Source of the DNA: Pseudomonadota bacterium
GTDB lineage: Bacteria; Bdellovibrionota; UBA1018
Length of the DNA stretch: 64,000 bases
Reading direction: 5' to 3'
NCBI GenBank assembly: GCA_027485695.1
Contig: JAIXQO010000001.1
Span: 62,001-126,000 of the forward strand
Both the position numbers and the translations under genes were made by a program. The notes below the pieces were generated by a model. It saw nothing but the letters and a program-made list of their open reading frames with translations, was not told the origin of the DNA and made no database searches. This document shows positions 17,555 to 26,276 of the stretch, piece after piece (the stretch's first letter is position 1; each line of letters opens with the position of its first letter).

Positions 17555-19957
17555 ATGCAAAATATACAATTTTTAGGTGAAAATGACTTAAAAATCGAAC
17601 AAGCCGGAAACAAAGCCGCGCGGCTGCACGAGCTTACCCGCGCACTCGCCGACGGTAAAACCCGTGTTCCGCCAGGATTCGTGATTCCACACTCGGGAAT
17701 GGTCCTCGATGTTTCATTTAAGAGCGCACTCCAAGACGCCATCACTCACATCGGTGGATTCCCGGTGGCGGTTCGTTCCAGTTCCCGATTCGAAGACCTC
17801 GAGGGTGCGAGCTACGCCGGGCAATACGAGAGTTATCTGGAGGTAGCCTCGATAGAAGATGCGCTTGAGAAGATCAAACTCTGTTTCGATTCTGCACACA
17901 GTGCTCGTGTGCGAGCCTACGAGGCTTCTCGATCGACGGAAACCGACGGGTCCGAGGCGCTTTCGGTACTGGTGCAAAAGATGGTACCCGCAAAAAACGC
18001 GGGCGTACTTTTCACCATTCATCCGACGACCGGCCGAGAGGATCACTTTCTCATCGAGTGCGTTCAAGGGCTAGGCGAACGATTAGTGTCCGGGCATGCC
18101 ACTCCCACGTCTTACGTTTACGACTGGGCAAACGACGACATCGTTGAGCATACCTACACCCGCGACGGCGGGAAGCTTGAGCCACATGATTTAGCGACGC
18201 TTGCTCGTCTCGCGCTTGAAATCGAAGCACACTACGGACGCCCTCAAGATATTGAATGGGCTCAAGACCAAAACGGTGAGATCCGTATTCTCCAAGCTCG
18301 GCCGATCACTCGAATCTTCTGGCGCAAAGACGTTGATGAATTCACGAACGCCGACTTCAAAGACGGTGGCGTCTCCGCAAGAGTATGCACGCCAATCATG
18401 TATTCTCTCTATCGGCGATCGATTCAAAGCTCCATGCAAACGTATTTTCGCAAGATTCGTTTGCTACCAAAAAACTCTGAGCAAAAAACGTGGATTGATT
18501 TCTTCTACGGACGTCCCTATTGGAATGCTTCCGAAGTAAAACGACGGTTATCCAAAGTTCCAGGGTTCGATGAAAAAGCATTCGACGAAGATTTAGGCAT
18601 CCAAAAAGACTATTCACCGAACGGTCCAACGAGAATTCCGGAGAATCTCAAGACGATTCTCCCGGTGATCCCGACCGCCCTTGCGCTGTCGCGCGAGTAT
18701 GATCGACAATTGGAACTCACCCAAAATTACCGCGAGCCCTTCTTAAAAACCGAAGCATCGTTGAGAATTCGCCTTCGAGAACCTTTGCATTCGTTCGATG
18801 ACGAGTTTCGCCTCATGAATGAAATCATTGAATTTCAGGCACAAACGGAGTTCGATTACTTCACCACGATCTACAACAACTCCAATTTTCAGTCCGACTT
18901 CAAAAAATTACTTGGGTCAATTGAATCTCAGATCGGAAAGAAGCCCAACCTCGGAAAACTCGTTTCTGGACTTTCCGATATCAGCCACCTGAAGTCGCAA
19001 GAAGGTCTACTGACGCTGGTGCATGCACTCGGCACGGCGGACTATCAAAAATTTCGGGATCAATTCCTGAAGGAGTCCGGTTTTCACGCCGACGAAGAAC
19101 TCAATCTCCTTTGTCCACGTTGGGAAGAAGTCGGCGAGCAGATCGATCAAAGGGTCGTCGAACTATCAAAATCTGTTTCCTCACTTCGCGATCCCAAAGT
19201 AACCGCCCAAGTACAGCACGAGTCTTACCAGATAGAACGTCGATCAATCGTTGAACTCTTGAACAAGACGACGTTCCATCGATATGTGACGCGTCCTCGA
19301 TTCGAAAAAGCGCTCGATCGCTCTCGGCTCTATATGCGCCAACGTGAGGTGATGCGCGAGTACTCAACTCGCGCTTATGCGTTGGTTCGATTTGCGCTGA
19401 TACGCTTATCAGAAGTGCTGGTATCGTCCCGTATCATACGGGACGCCGGCGACATTTTTTTTCTGTATGCGGAAGAGCTCCAGAATCGTATTTGGGAAAA
19501 TGAAACGTCCCCAGAATTCGAGAGGCGACTTTATTTACGGAAGATTCGCTATCAAGGTTTGAGGAACCTCGTTCCACCCAATGAGTTGGGCGGCAAAGTA
19601 CGCCAGCGTTCAAATGTTACGCGGGCCGAAGGTGGGCAGTCCATTCGCGGACTCGGCTGTAGCCCTGGAAAAATTCGAGCACGCGCTCGAGTCGTGATGT
19701 CACTCGAAGAGGCCTACACCCTGAACTCAGACGAGATCTTAGTGACCCAGTTTACGGATCCAGGATGGACGCCCATTTTTGGAAAAATCGCGGGCGTGAT
19801 CACCGAGGTCGGGGGAATGCTCTCTCACGCCGCCGTGATTGGCCGTGAGTTTGGGATACCCGCGATCTTGAACCTTCCCGGAGCGAGAGAACTTCTTAAG
19901 ACCGGGCAAATGATTGAGATGGACGGGGAAACCGGAGAAATTACGATTCTCAGTTAG
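17555..19957 (+). CDS. Rifampin-phosphotransferase-type (PEP-synthase-like) phosphotransferase
   Basis: 800 residues, ATG preceded by GGTAAGG. The ATP-grasp domain (about 1-255) has EQAGNKAARLHELT, VAVRSSSRFEDLEGASYAGQ and IRILQARPITR. A central region of about 400 residues with no recognised domain follows, and the C-terminal phosphohistidine domain begins GLGCSPGKIRARARV, with His758 in GGMLSHAAVIGREFGIPAI. As in the paralogue at 12.7-14.9 kb, no TIM barrel is present, so it is unlikely to make PEP; phosphorylation of a small molecule or lipid headgroup fits better. It is divergent from the aminotransferase-reductase gene (56 bases between starts) and its last 8 bases overlap the convergent kinase-like gene. 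Confidence 0.82.
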   Translation: MQNIQFLGENDLKIEQAGNKAARLHELTRALADGKTRVPPGFVIPHSGMVLDVSFKSALQDAITHIGGFPVAVRSSSRFEDLEGASYAGQYESYLEVASIEDALEKIKLCFDSAHSARVRAYEASRSTETDGSEALSVLVQKMVPAKNAGVLFTIHPTTGREDHFLIECVQGLGERLVSGHATPTSYVYDWANDDIVEHTYTRDGGKLEPHDLATLARLALEIEAHYGRPQDIEWAQDQNGEIRILQARPITRIFWRKDVDEFTNADFKDGGVSARVCTPIMYSLYRRSIQSSMQTYFRKIRLLPKNSEQKTWIDFFYGRPYWNASEVKRRLSKVPGFDEKAFDEDLGIQKDYSPNGPTRIPENLKTILPVIPTALALSREYDRQLELTQNYREPFLKTEASLRIRLREPLHSFDDEFRLMNEIIEFQAQTEFDYFTTIYNNSNFQSDFKKLLGSIESQIGKKPNLGKLVSGLSDISHLKSQEGLLTLVHALGTADYQKFRDQFLKESGFHADEELNLLCPRWEEVGEQIDQRVVELSKSVSSLRDPKVTAQVQHESYQIERRSIVELLNKTTFHRYVTRPRFEKALDRSRLYMRQREVMREYSTRAYALVRFALIRLSEVLVSSRIIRDAGDIFFLYAEELQNRIWENETSPEFERRLYLRKIRYQGLRNLVPPNELGGKVRQRSNVTRAEGGQSIRGLGCSPGKIRARARVVMSLEEAYTLNSDEILVTQFTDPGWTPIFGKIAGVITEVGGMLSHAAVIGREFGIPAILNLPGARELLKTGQMIEMDGETGEITILS

Positions 19958-20726
19958 ACACCGACAGACGAGTGCGAACTTCGTTCACGATCGATTCCGA
20001 TGAACGGCCATCAATTGGTACCTCGATCACTCGAGTACCTTGAGCCAACCCTAACATTCCTGAGATCTGTCGAATACCTGCCTGAAGTTTGAGTAACGTT
20101 TCGATGCCCTCGTGCGCCTCGGTCACGCCAGACTTATCTTGATTCTTGAGTCGCATGCGTTCTCGGATCGTGATCTCGCTACCGACAAGCAGCAGTATAT
20201 CTGTGGACGCACGACACCCATAGATTTGATAGAGTTTCCCCGCGAGTTCGACCGGAGGCTTGGAGAAAATCTCGACCATGTATTTGCCAAGACTTTCCAG
20301 ATTGCACCCAAGGTGTTCGCAACGCTCACTTAGTACGGGCAAGTACCGTTCGGGAACATGCTCTGCGCTCCATCCGGTCGATAGAAGTTTTAAATAGAAC
20401 CCTGAATAGACCACGCTATCGACGATCGGATCGCGTTCTCGAATGAGGGTCTGCGTTTTTCTTCCAAGATCTGACTCCAACAATTCGCTCTCGGCTGATC
20501 CAGCAAGGGTCATCGCGAGAAATAGTGCAACCGCCTTGGTTTTCACGTCACCGACTCGGTCGGCATGGTTGCCGAGGTCCTCTAATGCACGTGAAGCCTG
20601 AGCGCACGCGAAACCCGGCCCTGATTCGAAGTACTGCGGAGATCTGAGCGTAGGAAAATCTCCCAGGCTACTGAGTAGCGTAGTTTTTCCCGTGCCGTCC
20701 ACCCCACAGATTGAAATCACTCTCAT
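19950..20726 (-). CDS. Thymidylate-kinase-like P-loop kinase
   Basis: 258 residues with Walker A GVDGTGKTT at about 8-16 and a DRDPIVDSVVYSG-like region (RERDPIVDSVVYSGFYLKLL) matching the DRY/H segment of thymidylate kinase folds. It is longer than ordinary dTMP kinase (about 210) and lacks the usual strong TMP-binding pattern, so the substrate is probably not dTMP. It is last in an operon after the diiron protein, with overlap ATGA at 20723-20726. A second P-loop kinase of this type starts the same operon. Phosphorylation of a pathway intermediate is the simplest guess. Confidence 0.72.
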   Translation of the reverse strand: MRVISICGVDGTGKTTLLSSLGDFPTLRSPQYFESGPGFACAQASRALEDLGNHADRVGDVKTKAVALFLAMTLAGSAESELLESDLGRKTQTLIRERDPIVDSVVYSGFYLKLLSTGWSAEHVPERYLPVLSERCEHLGCNLESLGKYMVEIFSKPPVELAGKLYQIYGCRASTDILLLVGSEITIRERMRLKNQDKSGVTEAHEGIETLLKLQAGIRQISGMLGLAQGTRVIEVPIDGRSSESIVNEVRTRLSVSN

Positions 20727-21520
20727 GACAAACTTCCTGAAGGAATCTCACCTCGAAAAAGGCCTAAACACGTATGATATGCGGTTTTTCCGCATTCTTC
20801 CCAGCGATCTGGAGAAATCCCCAGACAAAGGAGTCGTTCACGAAGTTTGCGATTGTGAAACGCCCAGGGTTTCTGAGTCAAATCGATTCGAGCGATCAGG
20901 AGCGCGGCTCGTGTCAAGTAAAGGTCACGAAAATCGACTTTGCGTACATTCTCCTGATAGATACCGAAGATCGTTTCGATTCCAGCTAAATGTCGGCGCT
21001 CATCTTTTTCGATGATTTCCACGAGTTTTACGAGCCTGGTGAGTCCATCTCGCTCGGCTAGTATTTTGAGCTCTCCATATACGTATTTAGAGAACACCTC
21101 ATAGAAATAGATCATCGCGAGCGCCGTCAGTGGATAGCGCTTGCCCGTTAACTCTGACGCTTGCGGGAGAAGCGCATCGTAGAATAGTCGAGACGCGAGT
21201 GAGCGACTCTTGCGTTCATAACCAAACGTTTGTTTCACGTAACCGCGCAAGAGGCGATGGTGACGATTCTCATCTTCTTGGTGAACTTTCAGGTAGTCGA
21301 ATACTACGGCTTGACTCTCCAGTGCGCGAACCACTGGGGACATGAATAACTCCTCCGAGGCTTCTGTTGAGGCAATGGAAGACAGGAGCTGTTTCCAAGC
21401 ATCGACCCGCTCGGGCGAAACCTGGAGAATCTCGTCGCGAAATGCATCCACCGGCTGGCATTCCAGCGCGGCTTTGGTTCCGTACTCCGTTAAGAGCTTT
21501 AGTTTTCTTTCGACTTCCAT
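20723..21520 (-). CDS. Ferritin-like diiron protein, possible oxygenase
   Basis: 265 residues, almost wholly helical. Two ExxH motifs (E84-N-R-H87 and E174-R-R-H177), each preceded by a glutamate about 27-33 residues earlier (E53 or E57; E141), give the six-ligand carboxylate-bridged diiron pattern of ferritin-like oxygenases. Cyanobacterial aldehyde-deformylating oxygenase has this ligand spacing and works with AAR; the AurF N-oxygenases have an extra His that is not seen here. It lies in an operon between a nucleotidyltransferase-like gene (20 bases) and a P-loop kinase (4-base overlap), and about 3 kb from an AAR-like fusion. The oxidation substrate, an aldehyde, amine or alkyl chain, cannot be decided from sequence. 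Confidence 0.72.
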   Translation of the reverse strand: MEVERKLKLLTEYGTKAALECQPVDAFRDEILQVSPERVDAWKQLLSSIASTEASEELFMSPVVRALESQAVVFDYLKVHQEDENRHHRLLRGYVKQTFGYERKSRSLASRLFYDALLPQASELTGKRYPLTALAMIYFYEVFSKYVYGELKILAERDGLTRLVKLVEIIEKDERRHLAGIETIFGIYQENVRKVDFRDLYLTRAALLIARIDLTQKPWAFHNRKLRERLLCLGISPDRWEECGKTAYHTCLGLFRGEIPSGSLS

Positions 21521-21540
21521 TTAAACATTCTCCGTCGTTT

Positions 21541-22890
21541 CTACTCGAGTTCCATGAGGGCGCCTTGAACCGCAAGTTTCTCGCCTGTAGGTTTCAGCCA
21601 GCCGATTTTTAGTCTTAACCCAATGGAGATCGCCTGAATTGCATTGATGAGGGTTACCAGAGCGATCAGCAATGCTCCATGATCCTTACCGAGCGCACGG
21701 ATGCATTTCCACGGGAATATCCAACGAGAAAATGTGCTCGGTTTTCCTTTTCCAAGATAAATCTGGGCGCGAACGGCGCCGATATCCTCATCCTTAGCCC
21801 GCCATGCGGTGATGTAGGAGGCTTTCCAAAAATGAAATCGATCTGCCGGATCGGGACAAAGGCGAGAAAGCGCATAACACTTCTCTATTCTCGACAGAAC
21901 CAATGTCCGAAGCCAAATAATCGCCTCACCGTAGGCGATGCGAGCTTGAGATTTCGCAGAGATCGCTTCGCTTGATTCGGACTCAAGCGCCGAAATGAGC
22001 GATTGAATATCCTGACGCTGCTTGAGTACCGGAAATGCGGCTAGAACATAACCCAATGAGTTTCTGAATTTTTCGATCGCGTTCCATTCACGAATTCTTG
22101 CCATCAAATCGTCGACATTGATCGCCGGAAGTGCTTTTTGGAGGACCAAGAAAACATCACCGAGCTCCCGAGCTCCGATCTTGGCATCAGAAAGGTGGGC
22201 CGCGAGGTGGATCAGGAAATCGTCCCATCCCAATCTAAACGCGTCGACGTCTCCATAACGAAAAACGGACTTATTGGCCCAAACCCTCTCGAGAGGAGAA
22301 CGTTCAGAGCGGTGAGGCGAAAGTAAATCCCAATGGAGCCCCAAAACACAGGCACCATCCGGCAGATAGAATGGCGGCGAATGGTGTTTCTTGAAATCTA
22401 CGTCCGCGGATTTTCCAAAAATCGCCCGGGAACTTTGATAGCCGAGAGATTCGATGACTTGAACCGTTTTAAGCGCGTCCGACTTCTTGACCAAAAAATC
22501 GAAGTCGTTCATCCGTTTATAGCCTGGAAAACTCAAAAGTTCGTGCCCGATCACGCTCCCCTTGAGCACGATGCAGTCAATTTTTGCGATCGTCAGAGCT
22601 TGCACAAGAGCGGCAGCATGTAGTTCTCGATTTGCTTCGCGCTCCAACTCGCGTTTAGCGGCACGGGCGATCGGCGAAGGAACATCGTGTTCGCGATTCG
22701 CTTTTTTGAATGCGTGCGAGGCATTGACACGAAGTGAATTTCGTTCCACCAAATCCCAGAAGAAGAACCTCTCCACATCGCTCAAGTGATCGAAGTCTCT
22801 TAGGTGAAACTCCCGTGGATCCACGAGCGATAGCGCAAGTCTCGACACCTTTTGGATTTGTTCAAGTGTCTCGGGCTTGCGACGAATCAT
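21541..22890 (-). CDS. Nucleotidyltransferase-like protein (NTP_transf_5 type)
   Basis: 449 residues from ATG at 22890, selected because it overlaps the upstream stop (ATGA); the frame stays open for another 31 codons upstream but that part lies inside the kinase gene. Residues 100-140 carry the family core: CIVLKGSVIGHELL and YKRMNDFDFLV, with D129 and D131 as the metal-binding DxD pair. Residues 420-440 are hydrophobic and could associate with membrane. This family is uncharacterised in general and often sits beside P-loop kinases in biosynthetic clusters, as it does here on both sides of the operon. It may add a nucleotidyl or phosphoryl group; unproven. Confidence 0.75.
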   Translation of the reverse strand: MIRRKPETLEQIQKVSRLALSLVDPREFHLRDFDHLSDVERFFFWDLVERNSLRVNASHAFKKANREHDVPSPIARAAKRELEREANRELHAAALVQALTIAKIDCIVLKGSVIGHELLSFPGYKRMNDFDFLVKKSDALKTVQVIESLGYQSSRAIFGKSADVDFKKHHSPPFYLPDGACVLGLHWDLLSPHRSERSPLERVWANKSVFRYGDVDAFRLGWDDFLIHLAAHLSDAKIGARELGDVFLVLQKALPAINVDDLMARIREWNAIEKFRNSLGYVLAAFPVLKQRQDIQSLISALESESSEAISAKSQARIAYGEAIIWLRTLVLSRIEKCYALSRLCPDPADRFHFWKASYITAWRAKDEDIGAVRAQIYLGKGKPSTFSRWIFPWKCIRALGKDHGALLIALVTLINAIQAISIGLRLKIGWLKPTGEKLAVQGALMELE

Positions 22891-23504
22891 TGCGGCACCT
22901 GAAACGCTCTCCAAACGTTCTCGAACACTGTTTCCGGACTGTCCATCGCGGAAACTTTTGACCAGGACCAGCGATCTGCCCAATCCGACAGAATTGCTCC
23001 CGTCTTCTCATTAAGCTCCTCGAATTTTGATCGCGCGTTACTTTCTGATGCGAAGTCTGATTCATAGCCGCTGAGTTTGGTCTTTCGGGATTGAGCTGCC
23101 TTGGCATCCACCTCAAGTAGGACCGTTCGATCGGGAATCGCTAATGCCAATGCCGCTTGAAGCCTCGGGTCGTTTTCAGACTCGGGCTCTCGCGCGAGTT
23201 CGGACGCGATGTACTTGTACCAATAAGAATCAAAAAGCACGATCTCGGCGTTTGAATCACGAGCACGCAAAAAGGATTCACTCAAACAATGAAGCAGAAA
23301 ATAAGATCGAGACGACGAACTGAGGCATGCCAGATAGCTGTCGATCTGTTCTGGTTTCAAAGGAAAATTCTTGGATTCTAGGCGAATGAGATCCCAGATA
23401 CTAGCCACCCGAACCTGACGGCCCTGTGCGCGCCATCGCTCGGAGAGCGAGGATATGACGGTGGATTTTCCAGCGCCATCCGCGCCGGTTACGCAAAAGA
23501 ACAT
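22887..23504 (-). CDS. Thymidylate-kinase-like P-loop kinase
   Basis: 205 residues from ATG at 23504, which has AGAGGAG about ten bases upstream; a GTG 12 codons earlier is less likely. Walker A is GADGAGKST at about residues 7-15, and IVLFDSYWYKYIASELA occupies the DRY-like position. Length equals ordinary dTMP kinase, yet the context and the loss of the typical TMP site suggest another substrate. First gene of a four-gene minus-strand operon and divergent from the HAD gene across about 116 AT-rich bases. Confidence 0.74.
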   Translation of the reverse strand: MFFCVTGADGAGKSTVISSLSERWRAQGRQVRVASIWDLIRLESKNFPLKPEQIDSYLACLSSSSRSYFLLHCLSESFLRARDSNAEIVLFDSYWYKYIASELAREPESENDPRLQAALALAIPDRTVLLEVDAKAAQSRKTKLSGYESDFASESNARSKFEELNEKTGAILSDWADRWSWSKVSAMDSPETVFENVWRAFQVPQ

Positions 23505-23620
23505 CGCGTCCCTCTCCTCTTTGAACGATTTCGTCTTCACGAACTGGGGTGATTTTATCGTTCGTTTCCCTTTTGTTTTAAACTAATATTAAATCAAATA
23601 GAACCCTGGAATATAGACTG
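23505..23620. promoter_or_regulatory. Divergent promoter region between two operons
   Basis: These 116 bases separate the minus-strand kinase operon from the plus-strand HAD operon. The middle (about 23560-23610) is clearly AT-rich compared with its surroundings, as expected for back-to-back promoters. No operator palindrome was recognised. Confidence 0.45.
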
Positions 23621-24331
23621 ATGCGCGCGCCAAAGGTCCTCCTGATAGACCTCGACAATACTCTGCTTGGATCACATAAGCGCCAGCTGCACTGGTCGTT
23701 CATACGGGCGTTCATCAGTGAGGCTCGGAATCGGGGTCTGGGATTTTGGTCTGCCTTGTCCTTGCTTCATATTCTCAAGAAAGAAACGACCCGTATCGGC
23801 TCTAGCCAGACCAATGTTGAGCGAGCTCTGCTGGCCATTCGCAGTCGCTATCCTGCGCAGTTTTTGGACGACCTATCCGTTCATACATTGATTCAAACAG
23901 TATTCACACGATGTCGCCCCCAGTTTTTCACGCTCCCACAAGCTCGACCGTTCCTCGACTGGGCTAAAAAAAGAGGCGATTTCCGAATGGTCCTGGCGAC
24001 CAATCCTATTTGGCCACTCGCGGTGGTCGAACTTCGACTCGCCTGGGGTGGGATATCAGGCGACGAATTCGAGTGGATCACCCATGGCGAGGTGATGCGT
24101 TCCGCTAAACCCTCGCTTGATTACTATCGGCAAACGATCACTCATCTCGGGGTGGATGCGAAAGACTGCCTCCTCATCGGAGATAGCGTCACCAAGGATT
24201 TGCCCGCCCATGAATTAGGCATTCCGGTATTTTTACTCGATACAAGAATACAAGAGGACCATCAAAAAGAAATTTACGTAGGTGACCTGCAGTCCCTGAT
24301 CACTCGACTCGATCGGGCAAAAAAAACATGA
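23621..24331 (+). CDS. HAD superfamily hydrolase
   Basis: 236 residues. Motif I is LLIDLDNTLLGS (nucleophile Asp11, acid Asp13), motif II is VLATNPIWP, motif III Lys is in MRSAKPSLDYY, and motif IV is LLIGDSVTKDLPAHELGIPVF. All catalytic positions are present, so it should be an active phosphatase with a helical cap between motifs I and II. It heads an operon with a lipid kinase (4-base overlap), a ThiL-like kinase and an alpha-oxoamine synthase, so removing phosphate from a lipid or amino-lipid intermediate is plausible. Confidence 0.85.
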   Translation: MRAPKVLLIDLDNTLLGSHKRQLHWSFIRAFISEARNRGLGFWSALSLLHILKKETTRIGSSQTNVERALLAIRSRYPAQFLDDLSVHTLIQTVFTRCRPQFFTLPQARPFLDWAKKRGDFRMVLATNPIWPLAVVELRLAWGGISGDEFEWITHGEVMRSAKPSLDYYRQTITHLGVDAKDCLLIGDSVTKDLPAHELGIPVFLLDTRIQEDHQKEIYVGDLQSLITRLDRAKKT

Positions 24332-25251
24332 ACACTTATGTGATTCTGAACCAAGTCGCTCAGGCCGGAAAATCAGCCGAGACTTTCGATCGACTCAAAT
24401 CAAATCTACCTAAACATGAGCTTTTTGTGATTCGCTCCGCCGATGAGTGGAAAACTCTGCCTGCCTGGATTGAATCCAAAATGAGCGAACCGGCTCGATG
24501 GATCGTGGCCGGCGGAGATGGATCGGTCCACTCTGTTTTGAACCTACTTTATGCGAACGCAGAACAAAAAAAAATTCCCAGCGAACAGTGGCCGATTGGT
24601 CTCATCGCACTTGGCTCCTCGAACGACTATCATAAACGTCATTCGCACCGGATCTCAAACCTATTGAGAATCGATTTCGATCGAACGAGCCAACAAGAGT
24701 TACTTGAAGTCGAAATCACGAGCGGCAGCCAGATTCAAAAGCGCTACTCGTTCTTGAACGTGGGGGTAGGCATCACAGCCCAAGGTAACTGGATATTTAG
24801 TCATTCTCCGCTCATTCGCCAGATTAAATCGTGGTCCGTTCAATCGGCGATCCAGCTGGCTGCGCTGAGAGCATTCTTCTCCAAACCACACACTGAGGCG
24901 ACCATTTCACTCGACGAACTGCCTCCGCGTGCAATCTCGATCGCGAACTTGTCCGTATTTATGAATCCGCATTTTTCGGGTTCGTTTCGTTATCCCATTG
25001 CGCAGCCTCTAAACTCGGGCAAATTCGGTGTGGCCTGGGTCGAAGAAGCACCTCTCCATCGACTCACGCCGGTTTTTCTTGGCCTCATGCGAGGTCAGTT
25101 CACTCAATCAAACACCCGACATCTGGGTCTGCACCGAGAAATTCAAATTGCATTCTCGGCCTCTACGCCCGTTGAAATCGACGGAGAGCTCTGGGACGCG
25201 AACTCCATTCGAATTCGAATCGCTCCTCGAAAGGTCCTCGTATGCCTGTAA
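24328..25251 (+). CDS. Diacylglycerol/sphingosine kinase-like lipid kinase
   Basis: 307 residues of the DAGK_cat fold. The nucleotide loop is VAGGDGSVHSVLN (60-72) and the second signature is LIALGSSNDYHK (92-103), a variant of the usual LGTGNDFA. The C-terminal sandwich domain ends with TPVEIDGELWD, equivalent to the family's DGE motif. Members phosphorylate diacylglycerol, sphingosine, ceramide or related lipids. Starting inside the HAD stop and followed by a ThiL-like gene with a 10-base overlap, it sits in an operon that ends with a serine palmitoyltransferase-like enzyme, which favours a sphingoid-type substrate. That is inference. Confidence 0.85.
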   Translation: MNTYVILNQVAQAGKSAETFDRLKSNLPKHELFVIRSADEWKTLPAWIESKMSEPARWIVAGGDGSVHSVLNLLYANAEQKKIPSEQWPIGLIALGSSNDYHKRHSHRISNLLRIDFDRTSQQELLEVEITSGSQIQKRYSFLNVGVGITAQGNWIFSHSPLIRQIKSWSVQSAIQLAALRAFFSKPHTEATISLDELPPRAISIANLSVFMNPHFSGSFRYPIAQPLNSGKFGVAWVEEAPLHRLTPVFLGLMRGQFTQSNTRHLGLHREIQIAFSASTPVEIDGELWDANSIRIRIAPRKVLVCL

Positions 25252-26270
25252 AAAATTCGCCCAAAGAAATTCGTGACATGCTCCAGTGGTTGGGCTCGCC
25301 CATGCGCTCCAAGAAGCAGGTGAACGGTGTGAACGAATCAGACGCCGAAATCCTCAAGATCAGTCCCTCCCGATGGATGGCGTTCAATGTAGACGGTATT
25401 TCTGAGGAAATCGAATACGGGCTCTACCGCGATCCCTATACGATGGGCTGGATCACCGTGCATGCGACGCTTTCGGACATCGCCGCATGCGGGTTCAAGC
25501 CAATCGGGTTTTTGTCGAGCGTGTTATTCAGTCGAAAGTTCACTTTGGAATCAAAAAAGCGCTTCCAAGCTGGGTTAAATGCCGCACTCAAACAGACGAA
25601 AACGCCGCTGCTGGGCGGCGATCACGGCGAATCTGCGCACGGAGTTTTTCATGGATTCGCAATCGCTGAGAGTAGCCAGAAACCGCTCCAACGGATCGGA
25701 ATCAAACCGGGAGACTTGATCGGTACCGTTGGGACTCTTGGAGTGGGACCAGCTCTCGGTTTCCGTTTTCTCACACAATCCCCTGAATCCTACTTTCCAG
25801 AATCGAACTTCAGGCCAATCGCCAAACTGACCGAAGGAATGCGACTGATCAAGCACGCTCACGCCGCAATGGATACCAGCGACGGTCTGGCCTCGGCTCT
25901 GCACACTTTATCGATCTTAAACGACCTCAGATTCGAACTGAATTTTGACCAGCTCCCTTATGACAAAAAAGCCCTGGAGTTTTGTTCCAAAATTCAGATC
26001 CCACGTGAGACCCTTATTTTCGGTGAACACGGGGACTACCAGCTCGTTTTTACCGCTAGTGTGGTGGAATTTGCGAAGATCCGAAAACTCGTCCCAGGCG
26101 TAACCTGCATCGGGAGAGTCCTCAAACGATCCGAAAAACAGCACCTGTTCCACACTGGGGACCAAAAAAAACCCTGGAACCCGGGCCACGTTGTGGAACT
26201 CAACAAAGATAATATGGAAAATATAAAAGCAGCATTCACGGATGTGGTAGAGTGGGCGCGAAGGATCTAG
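25242..26270 (+). CDS. ThiL-like kinase of the PurM/AIR-synthase fold
   Basis: 342 residues. The N-terminal half has NVDGISEEIEY, then WITVHATLSDIAACGFKPIGFL, and LLGGDHGES; the C-terminal half has GDLIGTVGTLG and AAMDTSDGLASAL. These match thiamine-monophosphate kinase (ThiL), which phosphorylates TMP to the cofactor. ThiL proper opens with FxLIxxhfxx and uses tDxlVegvHF; here the equivalent lacks the His and the context holds no thiamine gene, so a different small-molecule kinase is possible. It overlaps the lipid kinase by 10 bases and ends 6 bases before the alpha-oxoamine synthase start. Confidence 0.75.
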   Translation: MPVKNSPKEIRDMLQWLGSPMRSKKQVNGVNESDAEILKISPSRWMAFNVDGISEEIEYGLYRDPYTMGWITVHATLSDIAACGFKPIGFLSSVLFSRKFTLESKKRFQAGLNAALKQTKTPLLGGDHGESAHGVFHGFAIAESSQKPLQRIGIKPGDLIGTVGTLGVGPALGFRFLTQSPESYFPESNFRPIAKLTEGMRLIKHAHAAMDTSDGLASALHTLSILNDLRFELNFDQLPYDKKALEFCSKIQIPRETLIFGEHGDYQLVFTASVVEFAKIRKLVPGVTCIGRVLKRSEKQHLFHTGDQKKPWNPGHVVELNKDNMENIKAAFTDVVEWARRI

Positions 26271-26276
26271 CCAGGC

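Noticed and set aside
12680-19957. Phosphoenolpyruvate synthase (ppsA) as the name for the two phosphohistidine proteins
   Set aside because: Both lack the C-terminal PEP-binding barrel, and the His domain is at the very end of the chain.
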